44,355 bases of DNA, taken from NCBI GenBank assembly GCA_947450645.1, contig CANFWH010000017.1:1-44355 (forward strand), given 5' to 3'. Each line of letters opens with the position of its first letter. Position 1 is the stretch's first letter. Source of the stretch: Comamonadaceae bacterium. Its GTDB lineage: Bacteria > Pseudomonadota > Gammaproteobacteria > Burkholderiales > Burkholderiaceae_C. This document shows, piece by piece, positions 1-7,705 of the stretch. Below the pieces are notes generated by a model. That model was not told the origin of the DNA. It searched no databases and worked only from the letters and a program-made list of their open reading frames with translations. The translations under genes and the position numbers were made by a program.

Positions 1-731
1 CTCCACGGCTGCAAGCGGCGAACCAGCATCAAATCAACCAACAAATCAAGGTAATTGTTAGCCGTGCGTGTATCAATCAGCAAATTTCTAGCTAGCTGCG
101 CGAGGTTCACGGTTGTGCCTTGCAAATGCGCAAGCATGACCCAAAAGCGCCGCAACGCCTCAGCCGCCACACGCGGCGCAAACTGCGGGATATCGCGCTC
201 TAGGTAAGTGCGAATAAAGTCCCGCCGCCATTGAATACTGGCCTGCAAATCACTTGCAATCAAGCTCTCAGGAAACCCGCCACGTAGCCACAAATCACTC
301 CACTGTGCAGCAGGCACCTCTAAGCGATGCAGCGGATGCAGCTCCAATAAACGCAAACGCCCCGCCAAGCTCTCCGAACTTTGCCGCAGTAAATCCAGTG
401 ATGCGGAGCCCAGCAAAACATAAGAAGCCGAGCGCTTGCCAGCGCGCCTTGCAGCATCAATCAAGCCTCGCAAAGACTCAAACAAAGCTGGCATTCTTTG
501 AACCTCGTCCAATATCACCAGCCGATCTTGCTGCGCACGCAAATAAGCAACTGGATTAGCCAGTCTTGCTAAATCTTCGGGCGACTCCAAGTCCAAATAG
601 ATAGCGTCATGACTTTCAAGCAAGCCATGCGCTAACGTCGTTTTGCCAATCTGACGCGGCCCCAAAAGCAAAACGGCCGAGGACTGCTTCAGCGCTTCGT
701 TAAACGATTGAGTTTGAAATCTTGGGTACAT
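1..731 (-). CDS. ATP-binding protein, AAA/DUF4143 type (partial, C-terminus beyond window)
   Basis: The minus-strand frame opens at ATG 731 and stays open to base 1, so about 243 residues are visible and the C-terminus is missing. Residues about 18-26 read LGPRQIGKTT, a Walker A P-loop (GxxxxGKT), and LVILDEVQRMP further on is a Walker B followed by the DEVQ signature of this family. LLGSAS after that resembles the sensor-I region, and RTYLERDIPQF is the conserved element joining the ATPase to the C-terminal DUF4143 part. These proteins are usually near 400 residues; their role is mostly unknown, although many sit in accessory or toxin-antitoxin-like contexts. The ATG lies immediately after a promoter-like sequence, so the message may be leaderless. 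Family assignment is from motifs; function is not assigned. Confidence 0.85.
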   Translation of the reverse strand, partial: MYPRFQTQSFNEALKQSSAVLLLGPRQIGKTTLAHGLLESHDAIYLDLESPEDLARLANPVAYLRAQQDRLVILDEVQRMPALFESLRGLIDAARRAGKRSASYVLLGSASLDLLRQSSESLAGRLRLLELHPLHRLEVPAAQWSDLWLRGGFPESLIASDLQASIQWRRDFIRTYLERDIPQFAPRVAAEALRRFWVMLAHLQGTTVNLAQLARNLLIDTRTANNYLDLLVDLMLVRRLQPW

Positions 732-769
732 CCTTGCAATTATGGAACCACAATGCTATTTTTGCAAGG
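732..769 (-). promoter_or_regulatory. Candidate promoter/operator of the DUF4143-type ATPase
   Basis: On the minus strand TTGCAA (767-762) and CATAAT (744-739) are separated by 17 bases, giving a plausible -35/-10 pair. The -10 ends only seven bases before the ATG at 731, which predicts a leaderless or nearly leaderless transcript. A perfect inverted repeat CCTTGCAA (732-739) / TTGCAAGG (762-769) brackets the pair, so a dimeric repressor could cover it. This is pattern-based only. Confidence 0.4.
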
Positions 770-786
770 TTAATTTGCAAATTAAC
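769..786. repeat. Perfect 18-bp palindrome at the end of the HTH regulator gene
   Basis: GTTAATTTGCAAATTAAC is a perfect 18-bp palindrome. It spans the stop codon of the upstream regulator gene (TAA on the minus strand at 784-782) and lies just before the promoter of the ATPase gene. It repeats the TTGCAA core found in both arms of the neighbouring operator-like repeat. It could be a protein-binding site; it lacks a GC stem and U-tract, so it is a poor intrinsic terminator. Confidence 0.45.
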
Positions 787-1177
787 CCCCATACGCCTTA
801 GCAAAAGTCAAAATCACCTCGCGCACCACTTTGCGCTGCGGCAGGGGTAATTTCAAAAACGCGTCAAAAATCTCCCGCTCGTCATAGCCAATGCCCGAGT
901 CCCAGCGGGCTTTACGCTCTTTGATGCTGTTCGTAACTTCATCGCCAAAGTTAAGTTGCTCTGGCGAGATAGAAAGCCACTTTGCCAAAACCAAAATTTT
1001 GGCGTGAGATGGCATTGTTTCGCCCAATAACCAACGACGCACACCATGCAACGTCATCGGCTTTCCCCAATGGCGCGTGTTGAATTCGCGCTCTAGCACG
1101 GCAGGCTTGGGTTCGTGACCAGAGGCGACCATTGCATCGCGCAGACGATTAGCAAATTGTTGTTTTGCGTTTGACAT
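782..1177 (-). CDS. Small HTH (XRE-like) transcriptional regulator
   Basis: A 131-residue soluble protein. The N-terminal half (NRLRDAMVASG ... MTLHGVRRWLLGETMPSHAKILVLAKWLSISPEQL) has the layout of a lambda-repressor-like helix-turn-helix in which GVRRWLLGE would be the recognition helix and the following helix reads the LAKWLSIS pattern. The C-terminal half ends in a helical stretch likely used for dimerisation. It is divergent from the type III restriction operon and directly upstream of the DUF4143-type ATPase, so it may control one or both. No clear Shine-Dalgarno precedes ATG 1177. DNA-binding is a family inference; the target is unknown. Confidence 0.8.
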   Translation of the reverse strand: MSNAKQQFANRLRDAMVASGHEPKPAVLEREFNTRHWGKPMTLHGVRRWLLGETMPSHAKILVLAKWLSISPEQLNFGDEVTNSIKERKARWDSGIGYDEREIFDAFLKLPLPQRKVVREVILTFAKAYGG

Positions 1178-1285
1178 CTGGTTACGTTAGACACAAACAA
1201 CTATCCAAAAATAACTTTGCTTGATAATCACGTTTTTTACGTAACTATCAATTAAGTTTGCATTCTTTGGCAAACCTCAAAGCTC
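1178..1285. promoter_or_regulatory. Divergent control region between HTH regulator and type III R-M operon
   Basis: This AT-rich 108-base gap must hold the promoters of both divergent transcripts. It contains an inverted pair GTTACGT (1181-1187) and ACGTAAC (1239-1245), plus several TATC/GATA words (for example 1202, 1222 and 1246). The spaced inverted repeat is a candidate operator for the adjacent HTH protein. I cannot place -35/-10 hexamers convincingly. Confidence 0.3.
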
Positions 1286-3448
1286 ATGCCCAAATCCCTG
1301 CTCGAACAACTCCCCGAGATCGTCGCCAATGGGCGCAAAGAAGCTGAAAAAATCTTAGAGAACCTAGAGAGCCGCCATCGCGTGACGCTACAAACCCGCG
1401 AGGTGGTGCTACCCGCTAAAGACAGCAATGTGCAAGACTGGGTGACAACACAAAACCGAGAGACGCAGCGTGAAGCGGTGTTCCACCCAAGCCAAGGTAA
1501 CTTAATAGCACCCGTGCAGGCCACGCTGGACGGGGCTTCCCAAGCATCTACATGGACAAATCGCCTCATCTACGGCGACAACTTGCTGGCAATGGCAGCG
1601 CTGCTGGCAGGCGACGAAAACACGCCAAGCCTACGCGGCAAAGTTGATCTCATTTACATCGACCCGCCGTTTGATAGCAAAGCTGATTACCGCACCAAGG
1701 TCAACCTGCCTGGCGTAGAGCTAGAGCAAAAGCCCACCGTCATCGAGCAATTCGCCTACTCTGATACGTGGAGCGATGGCACGGCGTCCTATCTCGCCAT
1801 GATTACGCCACGCTTGATTTTGATGCGCGAGCTATTGGCAAATACGGGCTCCATCTATGTGCATCTTGATTGGCACGTGGGGCATTACGTGAAGCTGGTG
1901 ATGGATGAAGTCTTTGGAAAAGATATGTTCAGAAACGAAATCACTTGGCGAAAGGGTGTTGTTCGAGGAATGAAGGTGCACGCAGAGTTTTTTCCAAACA
2001 ACGCAGACAAAATCTTTATATACACCAAATCAAAATTAGCTCCATGGTTTGGTGCAAAAGTGAAGTATGAAGAGTTGCATCCTGAAGAGCGATTTCGCGA
2101 GCTAGGTTACCAAAAAGATGAGTTTGGTTATTACGTGTCTAGCGCTAGAAACGATTACACAGACGAGAGCGTTATTGAGCTGGCTTCGCAAAACAGGGTC
2201 TTAGTTACGAGTGGCGGGAAATTAGAAATTGATTTCACAAATCGAACAGTCAAGGCAACTAAAGGAAGCATACGCATTAAGGCTTATCGAGAAACGCGCG
2301 GCAATTCAATTGTTGAGGTTAAGACACCCGATAACGTGTGGATTGATGTTGCTGGCATGGGTAACAACTCTGACGCAAATACAGGTTATGACACCCAAAA
2401 ACCAACTAGATTGTTAGAGCGAATCATCAACGCCTCTTGTCCGGAGAACGGCTTGATTCTTGATATCAACGGCGGCTCAGGCACAACCGCAGCCGTCGCA
2501 GAAAAACTAGGTCGTCGTTGGATTACGTCTGACCTTGGCAAGCCCGCCTGCATGATCATGCGCAAGCGATTGATTGACCAAGATGCAAAGCCTTTTTTGT
2601 ATCAAGCGATTGGCGACTACCAAGTAGAAACTGCCAAAGCAACGCTGGGACGCGATTTCAAAATTGGTGATCTCGCGCAAATTGTGCTCTCGCTGTATGG
2701 CGCGTTGCCGCTCAATCCTGATGACAATCCGCAGCGCAATTTAGGGCAGATTGCGGGCATGGGCAGCGGCGCGATGCGGGGCAGCAAAACGCTGGTGCTG
2801 GCTGATTCGCCTAACAAGCTCACAGGCGCAACCACGCTAAAGAAAGCGCAGGCGTTACGCGACAACTTGCTGGGCGGCTGGGACAGGGTTGTGGTGCTGG
2901 GTTGGAACTTTGAGCCTTCCATTGGCGAGACGATTTCTGCGCTGAATGACTCGCGCCTTGAGGTGCTGGTGATTCCTCCTGACTTGATGGATAGGCTCAA
3001 GAAAAAAGGCGGGCTCGACAAGCTACGAGGACAAGTGCGCTTTTCGTCGCTTCAATATTTGACGATTCACCCGATTGAACGCAAGACCTCGGCGAATGAA
3101 GAAACGCTGACGGTCAAACTTAAAAACTACGTGTTGCTCTCACCCGAAGCGATTAACTTGGACGAAGCCAACCGCGAAAAGCTGCAAGCCGTCATTAACA
3201 AAGAACCGCTGGCCTTGATTGAGTATTGGGCGGTTGACCCTGACTATGACGGCAAGGTGTTCCGTTCAGTGTGGCAAGACTATCGCGGCAATACCGCGAA
3301 CGACGGAGACGAGCTGCGCGTGGCGACGCAGGCCGTTGTCATCACCCCTAAAAAAGATGGCTCGCGCCGCGTGTGTGTGCGAGTTGTGGATGTGTTCGGC
3401 TTTGAAGCCGAAGTTGTGACGACCGTACCCGCAGGAACCGCACGATGA
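1286..3448 (+). CDS. mod: Type III restriction-modification system, DNA methyltransferase (Mod) subunit
   Basis: A 720-residue adenine-type DNA methyltransferase. Motif IV is DPPF at residues 126-129 in the context LIYIDPPFDSKADY. The AdoMet-binding motif I follows much later at 393-401 (DINGGSGTT, where the usual form is DxFxGSGTT), so the order is that of beta-class enzymes, typical for type III Mod. GSIYVHLDWHVGHYVK is the usual core segment between them. The target-recognition region lies between the motifs (about residues 210-385) and is visibly more AT-rich than the flanks. Mod gives sequence specificity to the complex, methylates one strand, and forms the nuclease with Res. Its stop overlaps the res start by ATGA. 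The start at ATG 1286 gives the N-terminus PKSLLEQLPEIVANG expected for this family, but no good ribosome site is seen. Confidence 0.93.
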   Translation: MPKSLLEQLPEIVANGRKEAEKILENLESRHRVTLQTREVVLPAKDSNVQDWVTTQNRETQREAVFHPSQGNLIAPVQATLDGASQASTWTNRLIYGDNLLAMAALLAGDENTPSLRGKVDLIYIDPPFDSKADYRTKVNLPGVELEQKPTVIEQFAYSDTWSDGTASYLAMITPRLILMRELLANTGSIYVHLDWHVGHYVKLVMDEVFGKDMFRNEITWRKGVVRGMKVHAEFFPNNADKIFIYTKSKLAPWFGAKVKYEELHPEERFRELGYQKDEFGYYVSSARNDYTDESVIELASQNRVLVTSGGKLEIDFTNRTVKATKGSIRIKAYRETRGNSIVEVKTPDNVWIDVAGMGNNSDANTGYDTQKPTRLLERIINASCPENGLILDINGGSGTTAAVAEKLGRRWITSDLGKPACMIMRKRLIDQDAKPFLYQAIGDYQVETAKATLGRDFKIGDLAQIVLSLYGALPLNPDDNPQRNLGQIAGMGSGAMRGSKTLVLADSPNKLTGATTLKKAQALRDNLLGGWDRVVVLGWNFEPSIGETISALNDSRLEVLVIPPDLMDRLKKKGGLDKLRGQVRFSSLQYLTIHPIERKTSANEETLTVKLKNYVLLSPEAINLDEANREKLQAVINKEPLALIEYWAVDPDYDGKVFRSVWQDYRGNTANDGDELRVATQAVVITPKKDGSRRVCVRVVDVFGFEAEVVTTVPAGTAR

Positions 3449-6400
3449 GTAAGAACTTTGCACTGGCGGCGCAAGGTGGCGAGCCCAATCAGCTCGCGCT
3501 ATCCATCGCCCTCACGCAAAAGACGAACGACTTATGTGACATTTCGAATGAGCGCAATGGCTTAGCCAACGGCAAAGCCCCGATCTTTGAGCTAGTCACC
3601 CCCACCACCGCCGAGCTTTTAAAGTGGTGGTTTGGCGACGATATGGTGGACGCGCGTGGTGGTGCAATGGGAGGGCTTAACTTTCACCAAGGGCAACGCC
3701 AAGCGATTTTGAACACTATCGTGGCGCATGAGGTTTTGGGGCAGCAAGCGCATGGTTTATTGAATCTCTACCGCGAAGTGGCACCTGATGCTTTGCTAGT
3801 TGGCAACCGTTTGAATGAACTGCAAAGTGACAAGCACCAACACGCGAAATATTGCCTCAAAATGGCAACAGGCACGGGCAAAACATGGGTGCTGCAAGCG
3901 CTCATGATTTGGCAGTTGCTCAACAAAACGGCGGCGCTTACGGTGGATATTGACGACGCAAGATTTACGCGTCAATTCTTAGTGGTTGCGCCCGGGCTGA
4001 TTGTGTACGAGCGTTTGCTGGATGCGTTTTGCGGCAAGTCCATTGCTAACGATTCACGTGACTTTGGCACTTCGGACTTGGCGCGGTATGCCGATTTGTT
4101 TGTGCCCGATAGCTACCGCGAGCAAGTGTTTTCTTTTGTGCGCGGCAACGTTTGCAAAAAAGAAGAGCTGGGCCTCAAGGCGACAGGTAACGGCATGATT
4201 GGCATTACCAATTGGCATTTGCTGATTGAAGGCGAGATCGAGCCAACCGATGAAGAACTCGCAGCAGAGATTGCCACGCTTGGCGCGCCACTGGACGCGC
4301 CGCAGATTGTGAGCGCAGTGTTGCCTTTGATGCCAGGACGCGCCACAGGCAATAGCCTTGACGTACTGGACAGGCGCTATGCGCGAGGCAATGTGTTGGA
4401 GTATTTAGCCAAGCTGCCTGACTTGATGGTGCTGAACGACGAGGCGCATCACATCCACGAGTTCAAGCGCGAAGGCGAAGTGACGGAGGTGGAGTGGCAA
4501 AAGAGTTTGAACCGCATTGCTGAGACAAAGGGCAAGCGTTTTGTGCAAGTCGATTTTTCTGCGACGCCCTACAACGATGTGGGCTCTGGCAAAAACAAAC
4601 GCAAAGTTTATTTCCCACACATCATCACGGACTTTGACCTGAAAGCCGCCATGCGTGCAGGATTGGTGAAGTCTTTAGTTTTGGACAAGCGCAAAGAGCT
4701 TGGGGCTTTGCCTTTGGAATTTAAAGCCGAGCGCGACGAGCAAGGCAACGTGACGCTTAGCGAAGGTCAGCGCGTGATGCTGAGCGCGGGATTTGAAAAA
4801 CTAAAAAAGTTGGAGCGAGACTTTGCAAGCATCGATCCCACGCGCCACCCCAAGATGCTGGTGGTTTGCGAAGACACCACGGTGTCGCCCGAAGTGGCTA
4901 AGTTTTTTCGCGAGCAAAAAGGATTGCGCGAGGACGAAATGATGACGATTGACTCGGGTAAAAAAGCCGAGCTATCGTCTACCGAGTGGCAAAAGGTGCG
5001 CGAACATTTGTTCAACGTAGACAACCATGCTGCGCCGCGTGTGATTGTGAGCGTACTCATGCTGCGCGAAGGTTTTGACGTCAACAATATTTGCGTCATC
5101 GTGCCGCTGCGCTCGTCTCAAGCACAAATTTTGCTAGAGCAAACCATTGGACGCGGCCTGCGTTTGATGTGGCGCGGCACCGATTACACGGACTTAAAAC
5201 GCGAAAACCGCGAACGGATCAACAAGGGGCAAGAGCCCAGCAGTTTGTTAGATGTTTTATCCATTGTGGAACATCCTGCGTTTCAATCTTTTTATGACGA
5301 ACTGATGCTTGAGGGCTTGGTTGGAACCAGCACGGACGACAGCGACAACATCAGCGGCGCTGGCGATCTGATGACCGTTGATTTGCAGCCAGACCATGCC
5401 CAGTATGACTTTGCGCTGCCATTCATTGTGCGTGAGGCAGAGGAAGAGCGCGATCACCGCGACATTGATTTAGCCAGCCTGCCAAGCTTTACGGGGCTGT
5501 CGTTAGACCAGTTGCGTGAGATGCTGGGTAAGGGCGATCAGTTCATTTCGCAAGACTTGCAAAGTAACACCTTGTTTGGTGGTTACCGCGTGGACGGCGC
5601 GGTGATGCAGGTGAGCGGCTACAACGAATATCTATCGCGCCTGACGAAACGCATTAGCCAAGCGCTCAACACCCCGTTGCCAAAAAATGCCTCAAACACA
5701 AAAATATCGACCCACCACGCCACACCTTATCTACAAGTCCACACCGCCGCTTTGACGGGCTGGTTAGATGATTACATCTGGCTGTATTTGTTTAACCAAG
5801 AGTTCAACCCAACGGGTAGCACGGAGAGAGGCGACAACTGGCGCGTCTTGCTGTTGCAGCCTGTGCTGGAGCACATCGTGCGCGTGTTTTCGGTTGCACT
5901 CTTGGAGAACGAGGAACAACATCAAACAGGACAAACCGATGTGCGCTACCGCAAGTTATCGGAAGTGCCAAAGCTGCAAATGCGTGAGAGCTTGGCGATT
6001 GAGGTGGGCAAATCCATCTACACGCACCAAAGCTATCCCGCACAAAGTGGCGGCTTAGAAAAGGCATTTATTCACTGGGCGCAGGCTGATAGTCGCGTAC
6101 AAGCATTTTGCAAAATCCATGAGCAACGCCATGACTTTGCACGGCTGCGCTACGTGAAAGAAGACGGCCTGCCCGCGTTTTATTCGCCCGACTTTTTGTT
6201 GCGTAGCGACTCTTCTATTTATTTGGTTGAAACCAAAGCGCAGGCGCAAACCGCGCACCCTAACGTGCAGCGAAAGCTCAAAGCTGCTGCGGCTTGGTGC
6301 GAGCGGATTAACGCACTAGAACCCAATTTGCGCGACGGAAAAACGTGGCATTACGTGCTGCTCGGCGAAGCAGCTTTTTACGAGTGGCGAGATAAGAACG

Positions 6401-6477
6401 CCACCCTTGTTGAGTTGCTGGACTATGCGCGGATAAGGCCGCAATTGGTGCAATCGGAGCAGAGTCGGTTGCTTTAA
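3445..6477 (+). CDS. res: Type III restriction endonuclease (Res) subunit, DEAD/DEAH helicase-nuclease
   Basis: A 1010-residue translocase-nuclease. Helicase superfamily 2 motifs are intact: Walker A MATGTGKT at 140-147, DEAH at 332-335, SAT at 372-374 and the arginine-finger motif QTIGRGLR at 566-573. The C-terminus carries a PD-(D/E)xK-type nuclease signature: PD at 915-916 and ETK at 929-931 in YSPDFLL ... IYLVETK. All catalytic residues look present, so the enzyme should be active. The start overlaps the mod stop by four bases, indicating translational coupling. The Mod-Res complex cuts DNA away from unmethylated sites after ATP-driven communication between two inversely oriented sites. 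No frameshift or repeat tract suggesting phase variation was found in either gene. Confidence 0.94.
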   Translation: MSKNFALAAQGGEPNQLALSIALTQKTNDLCDISNERNGLANGKAPIFELVTPTTAELLKWWFGDDMVDARGGAMGGLNFHQGQRQAILNTIVAHEVLGQQAHGLLNLYREVAPDALLVGNRLNELQSDKHQHAKYCLKMATGTGKTWVLQALMIWQLLNKTAALTVDIDDARFTRQFLVVAPGLIVYERLLDAFCGKSIANDSRDFGTSDLARYADLFVPDSYREQVFSFVRGNVCKKEELGLKATGNGMIGITNWHLLIEGEIEPTDEELAAEIATLGAPLDAPQIVSAVLPLMPGRATGNSLDVLDRRYARGNVLEYLAKLPDLMVLNDEAHHIHEFKREGEVTEVEWQKSLNRIAETKGKRFVQVDFSATPYNDVGSGKNKRKVYFPHIITDFDLKAAMRAGLVKSLVLDKRKELGALPLEFKAERDEQGNVTLSEGQRVMLSAGFEKLKKLERDFASIDPTRHPKMLVVCEDTTVSPEVAKFFREQKGLREDEMMTIDSGKKAELSSTEWQKVREHLFNVDNHAAPRVIVSVLMLREGFDVNNICVIVPLRSSQAQILLEQTIGRGLRLMWRGTDYTDLKRENRERINKGQEPSSLLDVLSIVEHPAFQSFYDELMLEGLVGTSTDDSDNISGAGDLMTVDLQPDHAQYDFALPFIVREAEEERDHRDIDLASLPSFTGLSLDQLREMLGKGDQFISQDLQSNTLFGGYRVDGAVMQVSGYNEYLSRLTKRISQALNTPLPKNASNTKISTHHATPYLQVHTAALTGWLDDYIWLYLFNQEFNPTGSTERGDNWRVLLLQPVLEHIVRVFSVALLENEEQHQTGQTDVRYRKLSEVPKLQMRESLAIEVGKSIYTHQSYPAQSGGLEKAFIHWAQADSRVQAFCKIHEQRHDFARLRYVKEDGLPAFYSPDFLLRSDSSIYLVETKAQAQTAHPNVQRKLKAAAAWCERINALEPNLRDGKTWHYVLLGEAAFYEWRDKNATLVELLDYARIRPQLVQSEQSRLL

Positions 6478-6479
6478 TA

Positions 6480-6523
6480 AACCTATGGGTATCTTTATTT
6501 GAATTAAATGATACCTATAGGTT
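6480..6523. terminator. Inverted repeat between res and the convergent TPR gene
   Basis: Arms AACCTATGGGTATC (6480-6493) and GATACCTATAGGTT (6510-6523) pair over 14 bases with one imperfect pair and a 16-base AT-rich loop. It starts directly after the res stop, and its right arm covers the stop codon of the opposing gene (6515-6517). It probably separates the two convergent transcripts. There is no long U-tract, so termination strength is uncertain. Confidence 0.5.
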
Positions 6524-7663
6524 GTGCATTTCTAACGCCCCTATCACTTCTTCCACCACGCCCGCCCAATCACCCGGCGTGCTTTGATGAAACAGCCTCG
6601 CGCTTGGATACCACGGGCTATCGGTTCGGTGGTCTAACCAGCGCCAGCAGCCGTTGTAGCGCGACAAGATCCATGTGGGCTTGCCCATGCTGGCCGCCAA
6701 ATGTGCAACTGCGGTGTCGCAGGAAATCACTAAATCTAAATTGGCGATCAACGCGGCGGTGTCTGCCCAGTCGTTTAGCTCGGGTGTTAAGTCGAGCACG
6801 CCTGCGCCTTCTGGCAGATCTCCTCCCTTTTGTAAACTGACCCACTGGATGCCCTGCAAGCCTTGCTGGCTGTGGCTTAGCAGAGGGGTGAGATACTCAA
6901 AATCAATCGAGCGCTCGGCATCCATTTTTGCTGCCAGCGGATTGGTGGAGCGCATGAGACCTGACCAGACTAGGCCGACTCGTTTTGAGGTTTCGCTACC
7001 CTGAAAGCCTTGCTGGATATGGCTTGTAAGCCGATTTTTCCAGTGCATTGCGTCTTCATTTTTAGCAAAAATATACGGAATAGGTGCAGGGATTTTTGTC
7101 ACCGAATCAGTACCGCAAGCCAGCGGCAAACTCATCATGGGGCAATGAACATCAAAGGGCGGCAGTGGCTCGGTATCGGCCACCACGCTAATGCCTGTGC
7201 CCTCGTAAGACTGACGCAGCAGCTTGGCAATGGGCTCGCGCACATAGAGAAACACCTTAGCCCCCATGGCCTGAACCAGTGGCGCATAGCGACAGAATTG
7301 CAGCGTGTCGCCAAAACCTTGCTCGGCCCACAGGCAGATGGTTTTTCCTGCAATCGACGCGTCGCCCACGGAATGCTCGCCCACCCACAGCGGCTGGGGT
7401 ATGTGTCGCCAGCCACGCTTGGCAGGATCAGGCTCCCAGCGGCCTTCGTTTTTTTGCCAACGCGCTTCGTGCAGCGGCCAGCCCTCTTTGAAATCACCCA
7501 AGATGAGGCGCGTTAGGCACTCGTTCCAATGCGCATCCAAATAGTCGGGCGCTAGGTCACGTGCGGCTATAAAGCACGCCAGCGCCTCGGCGTATCGCCG
7601 CGACTCATAGAGCGCTACGCCTTGCTGGTATTGGCTTTGCGCCTGTTGTGTCGAATCCGTCAT
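6515..7663 (-). CDS. TPR protein with C-terminal glycosyltransferase family 9-like domain
   Basis: The frame extends upstream, but ATG 7663 gives the natural start MTDSTQQAQSQYQQG, 382 residues, and avoids overlap with the divergent gene. Residues about 8-70 form one or two tetratricopeptide units (QGVALYESRRYAEALACFIAARDLAPDY is one). The C-terminal part resembles GT9/heptosyltransferase folds, with the segment DLVISCDTAVAHLAASMGKP typical of their nucleotide-sugar-binding end. Such hybrids are common in Burkholderiales, often near surface glycan genes, but substrates are unknown. The gene contains two copies of a short palindromic sequence, coding for QQGFQG and QQGLQG. Function as an active transferase is an inference. 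Confidence 0.8.
   Translation of the reverse strand: MTDSTQQAQSQYQQGVALYESRRYAEALACFIAARDLAPDYLDAHWNECLTRLILGDFKEGWPLHEARWQKNEGRWEPDPAKRGWRHIPQPLWVGEHSVGDASIAGKTICLWAEQGFGDTLQFCRYAPLVQAMGAKVFLYVREPIAKLLRQSYEGTGISVVADTEPLPPFDVHCPMMSLPLACGTDSVTKIPAPIPYIFAKNEDAMHWKNRLTSHIQQGFQGSETSKRVGLVWSGLMRSTNPLAAKMDAERSIDFEYLTPLLSHSQQGLQGIQWVSLQKGGDLPEGAGVLDLTPELNDWADTAALIANLDLVISCDTAVAHLAASMGKPTWILSRYNGCWRWLDHRTDSPWYPSARLFHQSTPGDWAGVVEEVIGALEMHNL
6854..6883 (-). repeat. Dispersed palindromic repeat, copy 1 (inside TPR/GT9 gene)
   Basis: CTGC-A-AGCC ... GGCTTA-GCAG: arms AAGCC/GGCTT (6858-6862 / 6874-6878) around an 11-base loop, extended by CTGC/GCAG. The minus-strand reading AAGCCACAGCCAGCAAGG closely matches copies in the oxidoreductase gene at 8949-8969 and 10581-10601. 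Confidence 0.5.
7005..7025 (-). repeat. Dispersed palindromic repeat, copy 2 (inside TPR/GT9 gene)
   Basis: Same arms AAGCC (7005-7009) and GGCTT (7021-7025) and the same 11-base loop length as copy 1, about 150 bases away. The peptide product repeats as QQGFQG versus QQGLQG. Confidence 0.45.
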
Positions 7664-7705
7664 AAAGCGTGATTTTACGGATATCTCTTGCGTTAGTATT
7701 TGGGC

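Noticed and set aside
254-559. Plus-strand open frame of 101 codons near the left edge
   Set aside because: It lies antisense to the ATPase gene, whose Walker motifs are clear on the other strand, and its product has no recognisable features.
4050-4065. CACGTG in res as another parS
   Set aside because: Only the central six bases and a few flanking positions match, so it is a chance restriction-site-like word.
6515-7663. TPR/glycosyltransferase as an HMW1C-like enzyme glycosylating the adhesin
   Set aside because: Its C-terminal motif fits GT9/heptosyltransferase-like proteins, not GT41, and it is about 28 kb away. No evidence links the two.
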